Shown here piece by piece: positions 24,357 to 36,899 of a stretch of 64,000 nucleotides of DNA. The position numbers were made by a program, and so were the translations under genes. The notes under the pieces were generated by a model, which was not told the DNA's origin, searched no databases, and worked only from the letters and a program-made list of their open reading frames with translations. Position 1 is the first letter of the stretch. Each line of letters starts with the position of its first letter. This DNA comes from Bactericera cockerelli (lineage: Eukaryota; Arthropoda; Insecta; Hemiptera; Triozidae), in the NCBI GenBank assembly GCA_024516035.1, contig CM044961.1, positions 2,664,020 through 2,728,019 on the forward strand. Direction: 5' to 3'.

Positions 24357-24463
24357 TGCTCGGTTCTACGATCTTGAAAAACACGAAATCGGTGATTGGG
24401 AACGTTTAGAACTATGTTCCCAATCACCGGTTTCGTGTTTTTCAAGATTCGTAGCACCGAGCA
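24357..24463. repeat. Near-perfect 47-bp-stem hairpin
   Basis: Arms 24357-24403 and 24416-24463 with a 12-nt loop; two mismatches and one bulge. The stem contains cttgaaaaacacgaaa and gtgattgggaac. It sits immediately beside a minus-strand SINE. Could be a tiny MITE or a hairpin-RNA source. Confidence 0.8.
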
Positions 24464-24721
24464 TACATAGCCCAGCGTCTTTTATAAACTCCAGTTTCCG
24501 TTGTGTCACTGGAGATAAGCAACGTCCAGTGAGGTTAGGATTCGGATGGGTGACAATTCAAATTCGTACCGTCGTGATGCTGTCCTTTTTTCCAGCTTTT
24601 TCCGGCAGGCGTACTCTTTTTGCGGCCCAACCAAGGCTCGGTGAGGTTAATGTGGGTAGCTGGTTTGCAAGTTTCAAGAGAATGGAGGGTAAAACCCTTG
24701 TCTCGAATGACCTAGATATTA

Positions 24722-25910
24722 AAGAGAGGTTAAACAACAAAAAAATATACTGTATAATTATTGAGAAAAAAAAAATATTAAAAAAATTGGGAAAGTTATT
24801 AAGAAAACTTTTAGTTGCAGCTTTACAGGGGAGTCGCCTGGCTAATGTTTTTCTTCTTCTTTTGCTTAGCGTTGATAAACTACATGTTTCTCTAACATGA
24901 TAGGTATTTATCTATATAAAAAAATATACTATAATTACTGTATAATTGTATATTTACGATGAAAAAAAAGTTTATGAAAATAAAATTATCTGAAATTAAA
25001 ATTGTTCAAAAAACTACTCTGAGCACACTGTCGTGTCTCAGGACAAGTTCTAGAATAGATACTTACGTAAAGCCAAACAAATTTCTTCAAACAAGCAACG
25101 CCTTTATCTCTAGAAAAATTGTATACCACGTTATACTTTTACTTGGACATGTTAAAGAAATAGTTATCTCTCGTAAGCAAAAACACGTCACAACACACAA
25201 TTTTACAGTAGAAAAAGGTACCTATTTTTTATGAAGATTTAGAGGTTTAAGAAAAACTAATTATTTTTTACAAATTAATGTGGATCTATAACTAATGAGG
25301 AAATATTTTATATATTATTGGTTAGGTAATTTTACAAATACATACTATTTTAACACGAGTTTAGGCTAACGGACCAATAAAATTAAAAAAAGATTAACGA
25401 TTTTTTTAATTTATGGTTAAACCAATTTTTGTTGTTTATTTATGTTTTAATAATTAATCAAAAACCTACTGATAAAAATCTGTAAGTTTTGATAATTTTA
25501 GTGATTGGTTTAGGTTAGGTTATTACATTGAACTTCAGCATACTTACTAAACAGAAATATAAAATTATAACCCATTAAAATTAAACAAAAAAAAACCCGA
25601 AAATTCTCGCACACCAAAACACACCTTTCACATCAACACACTTATTGAATTTTTAATTTATTTTATTTACCTATTTTTTTATTTTACTTCCGTTAAATTT
25701 CTAATAATAGAAATCGGAAGTATTGTTTTTTTTGTTTTGTTTTGTTTTGTTTTTTTTTAATTTCGAAGCAAAGGGCAAAAATTTTCGCACGCAATTTTCC
25801 GGCCCGTTCCCGAGAGATGCGAACGCTTTGAAGTCTCACGATGTACTGATTGTCAAATGTGCGAGGTAATTTTGTATTGAGCTTTTGTCGGCCAAAGCTT
25901 GGGATGCTGT
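24722..25910. other. AT-rich stretch with no recognised gene
   Basis: A 91-codon frame at 24959-25234 (plus) has no recognisable motif, is Lys/Ile-rich as expected for AT-rich DNA, and lacks splice or repeat support. No repeat family could be named. Confidence 0.6.
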
Positions 25911-25911
25911 G

Positions 25912-25917
25912 AGAGAA

Positions 25918-25969
<52 letters not shown>

Positions 25970-26215
25970 AAAGATAGAAGAAAGGTGAGAAAAATTGGAG
26001 AAAAGAGGAGGAGAGAAAACAGTGAAGAAATGAGAAGAAAGGAAGAGAAGAGAGAGAGAGAGAGAAGAATTAAGTAAAAGGTTAGAGAACTAATGTGAGA
26101 TATTTTAAAAGGGGGGAAAGAGAGGGGAGAGAAATAGAAGTGATAAGAAGATAGAGAGAAGTAGAGGGATGGAAAGAAGAGAGAGAGAGAGAGAGAGAGA
26201 TAACTGAGCTCAAAA
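25912..26215. repeat. (GA)n-rich tract
   Basis: Impure GA microsatellite. Confidence 0.95.
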
Positions 26216-26757
26216 TACGAGGGCGAGAATAAATCTTTCCCTCTTTTTTTACTTTTAAAAACTTGGCCATGAGAGTTACCTACAAAACGATAGAAAAAAA
26301 AACTGTGAGCCAATGTGGCAAAGAGGTTTTTCTTTTTTTTTTTGAAAATGTTAATCTTTATTGATGTTTTAAACAATGGTTAGTTTTTAACATCGAGATA
26401 ATTACAAGAAAAAAGAAAAATACATCTAGATTATGTTGAAATTAATGATAATGAAAGGATGTTAGGTAATAAGTAGCAATGAAAAATAAAAAGTAGGTGG
26501 GAATAATATTGAGAAAAAAAAAAGGGGATCAATAACTTATAAATATGTCTTAGATAAGAAAAGAATCTGTCCTATATATTATTTTAGTAAATTAAAATTG
26601 TAATAAAACTTGAATAGAGAAAGCAGTAAAAAATTAGAGGTATTGGTATATTATTATTGGAGATAGCTCGGGTTATCTGAAATCAGAATAAATTTATTAT
26701 AGAAAATATTTAAGGGGGGGCGGGAGGGGGGGGGGAGAGAGAGAGAGAGGAAGAGAT

Positions 26758-29700
26758 TTAAATTTTTCCAAACAATTTAGTATGATAAAGAAAGCGTAGA
26801 CATTTATCTAAAGTCTCGTTATTATCTTTTAATATCTCTTTCATAGAAGTTCCTATCTTGTGTGTTCTTCTTAAGTTGGCTAGAGAATTGCATTGGATAA
26901 ACCAGTGATCTATGTAGATTGGAGATTGACCGCAAAACTCGCATGTGAGAGGATCTTTTTTTTCTAAAAGATGTTTATGAGTTGTCAATGAATGACCAAT
27001 TCGTAATCTGCAGATGACTACTTCTTCAGCTCTTAATGTTCGATGTGATGACTTCCATATTTTTACATCTTTCTTAATTTTTCTGAGTTGTCTGCCAAGC
27101 ATTACATCTTGTTGCCATTCGGTCTCCCAACTTTTAATCTGTAAATACTTGAAGTGAGCTTTATAATCATTTGAGGTATAGAAGTTCATGAAAGTAGAAT
27201 TTCTTGCATTTCTTGCAGCTACATCCACCTTTTCATTTTCTCTGATGCCAATATGACTAGGTATCCAAAGAAATGATATTTGGTGTCCTAAAGCTGAGAT
27301 TTCTCTCACTTGATTCAAAATTCTTTCGATGAGTACAGATTCATTAAAAATAGATTTAAGGCCTTGTAGTGAACTTTTTGAATCTGAACAAATTATGAAG
27401 TCTTTGAAACAGACATCATTTTGTAAAAAATTCAGCACTTCATTTAAACATAAATAAATTGCCATAAGTTCTGCAGTGTAAATAGATGCAATGCTATTTA
27501 ATTGGAACTGTTTAATTGTTCCATTGAACGAATAAGCTCCACCTGTGAAATTGGCAGATTTGGATCCATCTGTAAAGGAAAATATTTTATTTTTGTGTTT
27601 ACATTTAAATTCATTAAATTTATTAATGACTTCTTCTGGTGAAAAATCGGTTTTCTTATTCGAAATTAACATTTCAACTTTTAACGGTGGTAACGTCCAA
27701 TAGGATTTTTTGGCCTCTTGTTTAAGAACACACCTAGTACGTAGGTTAAAGTCCGTCAGACTTTCAGCGCGATGGCGGATATTCATAGGATAGTTTGTAC
27801 TGTTAATACGAATCTTCAGACGGTCGTTAAACAATATTGGGTAGCAGGGATGATCTGGGTTCCTAGAAACATTAGAAATGTAATTAATACATCGAACATT
27901 TCTCCTTGTCTGCAGGGTGGGCTGACCACTCTCAGTAAGCAGGCTGACGATTGGAGAGGTTCTGAAAGCCCCAGTTACTATTCTAAGAGCAGTATGATGG
28001 ACGACATTAAGCCTGTCGATGTCTTTCGGTTTCGCGGATCCATATATGATTGATCCATAATCCAGAATAGGGATGATGTAAGCATTATATAGTCTCAGCA
28101 ATGTTTTTCTTGAAAGTCCTTTTTTCCTTCCACCCAGTATCTTCAAAACATTCATCGCTCTCATACTTTTAGCTCTCGTTTCTTTGATGTGATGTTTCCA
28201 TGTCCATTGGCTGTCCAAGTAGAGGCCAAGGTACTTGGCCGTTTCGTGAAATTCTACTTGATGGTTATGAAAGTGTAAATTAAGATGTGGTTTTTTCCTG
28301 AGACGAGTGAAGTAGATACCAACAGTTTTTTCCGGCGAAAAAGTAAATCCGTTAGAGTTAGACCAACTATGAATTTTATCTAATGTCATCTGTAAAGTGT
28401 TTTCTATTCTGTTTAGATCATGATGTCGCATGTATAGGATAATATCATCCACAAATAAACTGTGTGACACGTCACTTGGGATGCATTCAGCCAAGTTACT
28501 AGTGGCGATATTACTCAGATCACCAGATAGCGACGACCCCTGCCGGATTCCGTTAGCTAGTGTTCTGGTTGAAGAAGTGATCCCATCAACGCTCACGCAG
28601 ATCTGCGGGTGTGTCATAAAATTATTTATGTAATGAAACATGGGTCCTCCAATATTTTTCTGTATTAGTTTTCCTAATACCGCGACTTTTGAAACCCTGT
28701 CGAAAAATTTGTTTATATCGAGACAAATAGCAATGACATATTCATGATTTTGGAGGCCTATTATCACTTCGTGTTCTAGTTGGATCAGGTTATCCATCGT
28801 GGATCTTTGCCTTCTATTACCATTTTGGTAGTAATCCACCAAATTACTTTCCTCAATCATATATTTTAAACGCTTGCTAATCATTTTTTTCAAAAATCTT
28901 GTTCATACAGCACAATAAAGATATAGGTCGGTAATTAGCGGCTTTCATTGAGTCTCGGCCAGGTTTGAGTATGGGTATAATTACCGCAGTGTTCCAAAGT
29001 TTTGGTACTTGACCAGAAGCCCAAATATAGTTGAAGAACTCAAGAAGACGTCTGAGTCCTTCCTCTGGGAGTTGAATGATGAGCTGGTAGGAGATCCCGT
29101 CCACACCAGCTGCTGCAGATCTGCAATTTTTAAATGTCGCTATAAGTTCTGTATATGAAAATGGTAGATTGTAGTCCATGTTATTAGAGTCTTGATTTGG
29201 AGTGTAGTCGAAATTATTTTTAAAAGATATGAATTCATCACAATAAACAGAATCAGAAGAGTTTTCAACATAAAAATCAGCTAATATTTCTGATATTTCC
29301 TGTTTATTAGTTGTTATGAGTGAGTTGGAGTTTTTTATACCTGATATCGGGTTGTATGGCCTCTTTCCTCTAATCTTTCTCATTTGTGCCCACATGTCAT
29401 TTGAATTTATAGGCTTATCAATTGATTGGACAAATAAGTTCCAGGATTTTTCTTTTTGAGATCGAACCAATCTCCTAGCAATCGCTCTATATCTCTTGAA
29501 CTCTATAAAGTTAATAGGTATTGGATTTCTTCTAAAAGCTTTTAATGCAGCCTTCCGCTTTTCAATTGCGTCCTTTATTTCATCCGACCACCATGGTACA
29601 TACTTCTTACATTTACGAAGATCAAGTTTAGGAATGCATTTTTCCGCTGCACTTATAATGTTATTGTTGATTTTTTCAAGGGAGTAGTTTATATCTGAAA

Positions 29701-30517
29701 AATCACTGCTATCATATTGGAAAGTTATTGCTTCTCTGTAATCCGCCCACTTCGCTTTCTTGAATAACCAGACTGTACGAGCAGGACCTGTGGAGTTATA
29801 GCATATATTATGTTGTTTTATAATAATTGGATAGTGGTCAGATTGACAGAGATCATCGTGAACCGTCCACTCTAAATCGGCCGCAATAGAATCTGAGCAA
29901 ATAGTTAGATCTATGGCTGATGTGATCATATACGAAAAATTGACATGCGTATGTTGATTATTTGAGTTCAGTAGCACGGCATCGTGATTAAAAATGAAAT
30001 TTTCGATCTGGATACCATTGTTATCAACACGAGTTCCACCCCACAAAACACTGTGAGCGTTAAAATCTCCACATATTAACCAGGGTTGAGGTAGTTGAGA
30101 TGAAATGTTTATCAATTCAGTCTCAGAAACTGTGTCTACATTTGGGCGAAAATAAATAGAGCATAATGTTAGATCGTAACTTGATCCTGGAATTTTCATT
30201 CTAGCAGCTACGACTTGATAACTACTGTTAATAGGTATTTGACAAGAAAATATTTTTTTATGAATCATTATCATAACTCCGCTGCATGATATGCTGCCAT
30301 CTGTATAATCTTTCCTGAAAAAATTATAATTGTTAAAATTATTTATTTTCATGCTGGGCATTAAGCGAGTTTCGTGAAAACAAAAAGCAATAGGTTGAAA
30401 ATTCTGTATTAAAAGTTTGATATCATCTTTCCTTTGTGGAAAACTTTTGCAGTTCCATTGTATTATAGTTGGTGCTAAACCTGAAAGAGAGTTATTATTT
30501 ACATTTTGGATTGACAT
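26758..30517 (-). pseudogene. LINE ORF2: endonuclease, RT, RNase H, one frameshift
   Basis: Order from the N-terminus: APE-type endonuclease (IIQWNCKSF, CFHETRLM, LICGDFNAHSVLWG, QSDHYP), RT (AAAGVDGISYQ, NYRPISLL, CLDINKFFDRV, GIRQGSSLSGDLSN, LFVDDIILYM), RNase H (SFTDGSKS, YTAELMAI, ICSDSKSSL, NEKVDVAA: the D-E-D-D set is complete) and a C-terminal CEFCGQSP...HWFIQC finger. The frame breaks once in an A7 run near 28885 (minus strand), splitting it into 30517-28877 and 28893-26758. A one-base homopolymer error would explain it. The RT box is FVDD rather than YADD. No other stop is seen in about 1250 codons. Confidence 0.88.
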
Positions 30518-30646
30518 ATTATTAATTAAAACAAGTATATATGTATATGAATAAAGTTAATAAATAATACGTATGTATATATGCAAAAAAAATCCGCAAA
30601 AGAAAAAAAAAAAAAATAATAAATAAAATATCTGATTAATAGATAC

Positions 30647-31780
30647 CTAATCACCTAAATGGGGACTGGGTACATTATCATACATTTCCACATCACAAAG
30701 TTCAGATTTATTATTTTGAATATCATTACTATTATTATGTTCACTATCTTGGGTTAATACATTACTCATCATTAAAGTCTTAGGAACATTCCCACCTACA
30801 ACATTAGAATAAGAAGTGCTACCATTGGTTGATAAGTTATTCATCTGACGTTCGACTTCTTTCACACTCGGATTTTCGTCATGGGCTCCTCTGGCTGTCT
30901 CAGTACGAGTTTCAATGTGGAAGTTATTCTTGACAGGAACAATTTGATTTTCCTTGGAATTAAAAGTTGTATTTTGACGAGCCTTCTTGCCCTCAGTAGA
31001 AACTTGGGTGTCTCTCCTTTTGTTAACATATCTGTTTTCAGATCGATTGTCCAGTGTTCTCTTATTTACATTACGTGAATTACTACTAGATGTATACGGC
31101 AAAGGTTTTGGAATATATTTCCTTATCGGTTCCTCAAGTTGTGATTTTTGAAACGAGAAAACCCTTGGAAAATTATTATCCATCTCAAGAAGTGCAGCAA
31201 ATGAGTTCTGAGTTTTGACAGCGTAGGTTCGAGTTGTAATTTCTCTAGGAACAGCTTTAGATGCTTCTTGGAAGACCATCCTGCGTGTGCTCATCAGGTA
31301 TTTGATTTCTTTTTGTCTTTTCATTTCAGTACAAACTTCATCACCAGGTTTATGAGATCTATCACAATTTACACATTTCATGTCAGCAGGGTTAGCACAC
31401 GTGTGTACTTGTTCGCCTGTCACTGGTAGGTAACACTTTCTGCATAACTGTGTACCACGGCATACTTTACTGGTGTGACCAAACTTCGAGCAAGTGAAAC
31501 ATTGAACAACACGCTGGATGAACGGCGCGCATTCAATTTTACAATAATATAGGAACACATGAGTAGGTATATCCTGACCTCGGAATACAATCTTCACACT
31601 GCGGCTCTTTCCATACACCGGCGTGGGTGCACCAGGAAGGGAGATTCTTCTGTTGAGTCTCTGGACGTACACAACTTTGAACTCTCCTGTATTGATTGAG
31701 TGCTGAATCTCATCATCTTCGAATTCCTCGTCGATATCACGGAGAATCGCAACTTTGTTCACAAATGCAAAAGGAATGAA
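30647..31780 (-). pseudogene. LINE ORF1 (gag-like), C-terminal part with three zinc knuckles
   Basis: Continues from the other side of the insertion with IPFAFVNKVAILRD. Contains CFTCSKFGHTSKVC, then CRKCYLPVTGEQVHTC and CVNCDRSHKPGDEVC, three Cys/His knuckles typical of I/Jockey ORF1. A low-complexity polar tail (~170 residues) follows, ending at the stop at 30647. Apart from the insertion the frame is intact. Confidence 0.8.
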
Positions 31781-32514
31781 TTTATTTATTTATTTATTTA
31801 ATAAGTTAACGGGAGATACCCAGTTTTACAATGTGACCCTAGTCTTAATACTAATATTAATATAAAAAGAATTTCAAAGGAAAATACAGATGAAGAAGTT
31901 AAATAAAATGACATGAAAAGTTGGTACATATTAGTTTAAATTAATAATTGTTTAAACTAAATGAAAATGTTGATCAATGTCAAATAGATGTCATATTTTA
32001 TATCATGAAAATTGTCACTGAATAAAATAGTCAAATTGTACATACATAAAAAGCTATGACAGTCATTGAATAAGATAATAAAATAGTCAGTAAATAAAAT
32101 AAAAGTGTGACTGTCGTTGAATAAGATAATAAAAAAGTCAATAGATAAAATAAAAGTGTGACTGTCATTGAATAAGATAATAAAATAGTCAATAAATAAA
32201 ATAAAAGTGTGAATAAGATAATACAATAGTTAATTAATAAAATAAAAGTGTGACTGTCATTGAAAATTTTTAAAATAGTTAATCGATATACTAAAAATAT
32301 AACCGCCATTGAATAAAATAATAAAATGATTAATAGATAAAATAAAATATGACTGACATGATTTATAATAATAAATAGTAAATACTCTAGCGATAAATTA
32401 CTACATAGTACTGTCGATTTTTAAGGTAATAATTGATATAAAGTTCTACCTTTGGATGGATTTTAGGGCTATCAGTTTTGATTTTAGCAAACAGATAGAA
32501 TCATGAAATATGTC
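31781..32514 (-). mobile_element. 734-bp insertion in LINE ORF1, TSD aatgaa
   Basis: Flanked by aatgaa at 31775-31780 and 32515-32520. Removing one copy and the insert joins the two ORF1 halves in frame. On the minus strand it ends in (AAAT)n, so a retroposed, probably SINE or truncated LINE, sequence is likely. About 300 bp of it (32040-32345) is a ~55-60-bp tandem array. The insert's tail (gttaacgggagatac) resembles sequence at ~59334-59345. Confidence 0.7.
32040..32345. repeat. ~55-60-bp AT-rich tandem array
   Basis: About five units of tgactgtcattgaataagat + aataaaatagtcaataaataa inside the insertion that splits LINE ORF1. Confidence 0.88.
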
Positions 32515-32877
32515 AATGAAAGCATTATAATATTTCTGGAGCTCGGCGTTCATTACGATCTCGTTTGCAGTTTTTGCATTCGCGCAAGTAATCAGCAACT
32601 TGCTCTTATTAAGACGCATTACTTGTCTTACGTCAGCAGCCACACTCACTGAAGCTTCAAGCAGTTTACCCACTTTCTGATTATGGATGAATGGAATGGA
32701 CTCATCGGTAGGATCACGTTTGGATTGAATAATCAGTTTATAAGAGTCATACGTCTGATGGTCTTCGTATAGAATTGTTTCTCGCTCTTTCGGCTCCTTG
32801 GGCCCCGCTCCAAGTGATGGAGCTGGAGGCAGCGGGGGCGGTGGCGGGGGGGACCCCCCGCCATCACCAGTTTCCAT
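32515..32877 (-). pseudogene. LINE ORF1 (gag-like), N-terminal part
   Basis: Starts [18 protein letters not shown], then a conserved-looking segment with [23 protein letters not shown] and [18 protein letters not shown]. This fits the RRM-like region that precedes the zinc knuckles in I/Jockey gag proteins. The frame is cut at codons FI by the inserted element (target copy 32515-32520) and resumes in the same frame at 31780. Confidence 0.75.
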
Positions 32878-33371
32878 ACTAGCGACGCGCTCTATCGCAT
32901 AGTGATAGAGCTATCACGAGCTTGAAGAAATGGTAGAGAAAAGCGAGAGAGGAAAATTTTCCAAGTGTTCAAATAATAATTTATTGTGAGTGGCCAAAAT
33001 AGGAAAATTATCCGCACAAGTTTTCAGTAGCTATAGATAGTATGTATAGCTACAGATATACTACACGTAAAAAAGGGGCACTTTTTTATTACTACGAATT
33101 TCAGAAAACTGTTTATACCAAAATGGAGTAAATCACTCAGAAAAGGCTTTTTTAAAGTCCAAATTTCAAAATATTCACAATTTAAATTGATTTTAACACT
33201 TTTAAACGCAAATCTTAGGAGCAAGCGAAAAAGTTACTGACGTAAACAACGGTTGCTAGGGGAATGGCAAAGAGGTTTACCTAACAAAATAAAATTAATA
33301 CTACTTTACGAGTCTTATGGGCGCCTGGTATCTCAATAGATATGCAATGTGCAATGTTGTATACTGGAACC

Positions 33372-33490
33372 TGATCAGGTTACAGTAGTTTGATCGATGA
33401 GGCTGTAGACTTGTAATCTGGAGGTCGGTGTTTCAAGTCCCAAGTTAAGCATGAATTTAGTTAAAGTGCGTTTAAGTAATTATTGTGATC
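33372..33490 (+). mobile_element. SINE family B, diverged
   Basis: Box B is gtttcaagtcc; the tail is shortened. Confidence 0.65.
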
Positions 33491-33531
33491 AACACATTTT
33501 TATTATTTTTATTAATTATTCTTCATAACAC

Positions 33532-33747
33532 ATAATAATAATAACACTCTTTAGTGGAAGGTAACCACCAGGTGAGGTTAATGCTCAAAGCATTTTCTAA
33601 CACCAAACCCTAAGAGTCTTATTATTATATGGTCACAAACTCAAAATAATGAGGAAAAATTGATGCACTGGGTGGGATTCGAACCAACGGATCTCTACGC
33701 TATCTCGATCACCAGACTAGCGCCTTAACCAATTGACTACACATACA
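33532..33747 (-). mobile_element. SINE family A copy
   Basis: Minus-strand copy with gggattcgaacc and the shared body. Confidence 0.75.
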
Positions 33748-34005
33748 TTTTTTTTTTTTTATATAAAAAAACTTCTTCCATCTTGGTGTCCTATAATACT
33801 AACGGAATTTCCTTTTTTATTGCCACACTTAGAGCGGAATTAATAGACGTTTTTGTAATATCTCTGTGGCGCTAAGTCACGGATTGCGTACTGTGTTAGA
33901 TAGGGAAAACCGACGCTTAGCAATGACTATTGATTTCGCCCTCAATCTTTGCTGTAGAAACTCAGCGACTCTCTTCTCTCCAGAAAAGTACTGTAACCTG
34001 ATATA

Positions 34006-36515
34006 CAGGGTGGACCAAAAAAACGTTTACACCCGTTAATGGTAGATTACTGGCGACATTTTCAGCCCGGATCTGCAATCCGTTTTTTCGGATTCGCCTT
34101 TGTAACTGCACAAAGTGATTTTTTGCAACTTTCTGCAAAAGTCCGACTTTGGCTTATTCTTCAGGTCAGTACTTTTTTCCTGTTTAAGATGAGTTGATTC
34201 TAAACAATTCTGCAGAAAGCCAACAAAATTTCGATGTTTCTACCTACACTACTTTGTTTTTTACGGTTTGGTTTGGCATCTTTTTTGACACCTGAAAAGA
34301 AAAAAAATTCTCATGTAAGTTTTTTACACTTTGAAACACTCAAGATTTGCCCGAACAGTTTTTGGCACAGACATGGGCAAGTTTGATAAAAGTTGGTGGC
34401 CAACCCAAGGATGCTAAAAAATAATTTTACGATTTTTTATCACGTGATCTTCTGGGAAAGCGAACCAGGTAAGTCTCAAAAAATGATGTTCAAAATCATA
34501 AAAGTGTTGACCGTGTAGGGTCGTCTTGTACTCAATGAGTAATTAGCTATTTAAATCTGATTATTATTTTCCTTGGAAATAATTAAAGGCCAGTCAAATT
34601 AATGATTGTTTGTTTCTCGATGATAGTTTTCAAGCATATTTTTCTGCATTCTATGAAATATTATCTTTAAACTTCTTGAGTTTTTTTAGTACAAGTTACA
34701 TAATTATTATTATTATTCGGATGCTCAAATGGCATATTATGGAGCTGCCAACAGGAGCGGTTGGGATCACGTGAAGAACATAGTTTACGAAATACCAGTG
34801 GAGACTCAAGAGAAGCAGAATCTAGTAGCAAGAATTCTGTTGGCATTCGATGACCTGACAGAAAAACCTGGAATCTTCCGCAACATTCGGCGGAACATGA
34901 TGAAGATGTTAAACCTTTGTATCCGGAAAGGTGGACGCCACTTCCAACAGTTCCTCTGAGGGAATTGAGAAGGGAGAGAGAGATAGATAGATAGATAGAG
35001 GGAGAGAGCGAAAGAGCAGATTACGGACAAATTTTACTATCTCTGCAAAGCTATTAATAACTCCACTCCACAGTTCTGAGGTAGAACTAAGGTACTAAAG
35101 TCACCATTGGTTTCAAAAATTTGTGTGAGGAGAATCCATAGTGTGTACTATGGCTAAATAAAAAATGGCAACAGTCTTCATTATTTTGAGTCCTGAATTT
35201 TTTGCTGGTTCTGGCGTTCGGACCCGTGTGGGATCTTCTGCGTGGCAAGTGACTAGCTTACCACTGAGCTAATCATGTTTCTCTTCTAATCGTTTCTCAT
35301 TGAACATACTAACACAAAATGTTTTTTTAAATACCTATTTGTTTGTACCAAAATAGTATAAAACATAATAAAGACTGCAAAAGTTTATGCATTTTACAAA
35401 ATATTATCTTGTTTTTTTTTTCTCAAGATTTCTATTAAGAGTTGGCAATCGGTAAATATTTGTTATTTAATTAGTATTGTTTATGATAGAAGATCCTACC
35501 TACATACTCGTATTTACCTGGCTTTATTTTATAAACTCTATTTTCGTTAGGAAAATTCGCTAGTTTTTTTTTTCTCTCGTAGGGAAGCATAAGAAAACCA
35601 TCCTTACATTATCAAGGCAGTCTCTCAGAGGCTTACATGAATCATAATTATGTGTATTGTGATACCAATAGTATCTGATATAACTCAATTTACAGATGGT
35701 ATTACCCCCAAAAAAATCATAAGTTGTTGGTGTTACAACAGGTCAGATACAGGTATGAATAAAATATTCCATCAGATTTTTTTGATAATTAAAATAATAT
35801 GAACCGTCGAGAATTGAACCTCGGTCATGCGAATAACACTCTTAGCACTACCATATCTAGCTAACACCACTGACAATCTGAAAAGCACGAAAATTATCAT
35901 TTGATTTTTCCTAAACTGGCTGATGAAGGCATGTGAGACCGCGGTATTCAAAAAAAGCAATGTAAACAAATTTTGTAAACAATACAAGACGCCCTTACAC
36001 AGTCTACAGCTAGAAAACTCTTAGGTTTTTTGAAGAGTTTTTGGCAAAAATCTAATAACTTTTCCCAGAAGATCACGTGGTAAAAAATCGTAAAATTATT
36101 TTTTAGCATCCTCGGAGCGGTCGCCAACTTTTATCAAACTTGCCCGTGTCTGTGCCAAAATTTGTTCGGACAAAAGTCGAGTGTTTTATATAGTAAAAAA
36201 GTTTTTTTGTGTGTTTTTTTCTGTTCAGGTGTAAAAAAATATGCCAAACCAAACCGTAAAAAACAAAGTAGTGTAGCTAGAAACATTGAAATTTTGTTGG
36301 CTTTCTGCAGAATTGTTCAGAATCAACTCATCTTAAACAGGAAAAAAGTACTGACCTGAAGAATAAGCCAAAGTCGGACTTTTTCAGAAAGTTGCAAAAA
36401 ATCACTTTGTGCAGTTACAAAGGCGAATCCAAAAAAAACGGATTGCAGATCCGGGCTGGAAATGTCGTCAGTAATCTACCATTAACGGGTGTAAACGTTT
36501 TTTTGGTCCACCCTG
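34006..36515 (+). mobile_element. Tc1/mariner-type element copy 1, ~450-bp TIRs, TA target
   Basis: Ends are cagggtggaccaaaaa and its inverse, flanked by TA (34004-34005, 36516-36517). The inverted repeats stay alignable for ~450 bp (34006-~34460 and ~36070-36515). Inside are a transposase C-terminal remnant (34729-34959) and two tRNA-like stretches (~35210-35275 and ~35805-35875, minus sense). Non-autonomous. Confidence 0.85.
34729..34959 (+). pseudogene. Transposase C-terminal remnant
   Basis: 76 codons including WDHVKNIVYEIPVET, ARILLAFDDL, PGIFRNIRRNMMKMLNLCI and GGRHFQQFL. This resembles the C-terminus of insect IS630/Tc1/mariner transposases (ARIxxAF...GIFxxVRxxMxxRxxxCIxxxGxHFxxLL); recalled pattern, not searched. 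The DDE catalytic region is missing. Confidence 0.6.
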
Positions 36516-36712
36516 TATGTATTTCAGCTATCAGTAGTTTGTTTGTTTGTTTAATTGGGTTTAACGTCTCTTTCAACTACATGGTCTTATTACTTATTAG
36601 TTATATCAGGATGGTTGCTTTTTCCATTCGATCGTCAAACAATCTTGATCTTAGAAAAACTTATTTGTGTTAATCACTTTTCTAAGATCAAATCTTGATC
36701 TTAGAAAAACTT

Positions 36713-36852
36713 ATCATATTTGTGTTAATCACTTTAGTGATATCTCCACTACTCAAACTCGCTTTACTAAATCCACGCTGAAACCAGGACTTGAACCACC
36801 GACCTCCAGGTTACAAGTCCGCCGCCTTATCGATCAAGCTACTGAGGTCGGC
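36713..36852 (-). mobile_element. SINE family B copy
   Basis: Minus copy, close to the family consensus, next to the first Tc1/mariner-type element. Confidence 0.75.
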
Positions 36853-36899
36853 GGTCACTCTTCTGAAACATTTAACATATCCGTACTCTAAAAATTACA

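Larger units (their letters stand above)
26758..32877 (-). mobile_element. I/Jockey-like LINE with CCHC gag, EN, RT, RNase H
   Basis: Minus-strand non-LTR element with two ORFs. ORF1 is interrupted by a 734-bp insertion. ORF2 has a single frameshift. The presence of a RNase H after the RT suggests the I-group rather than CR1. The 5' UTR probably extends a little above 32877. Beyond the ORF2 stop lies a C/T-rich tract (26700-26757 on the plus strand is G/A-rich) which may be its 3' end. Confidence 0.85.

Noticed and set aside
24959..25234. 91-codon hypothetical gene
   Set aside because: AT-rich composition explains the residues; no motif, splice or neighbour support.
25693..26376. 227-codon minus-strand ORF
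   Set aside because: Mostly a GA tract read in reverse; flanks show no domain.
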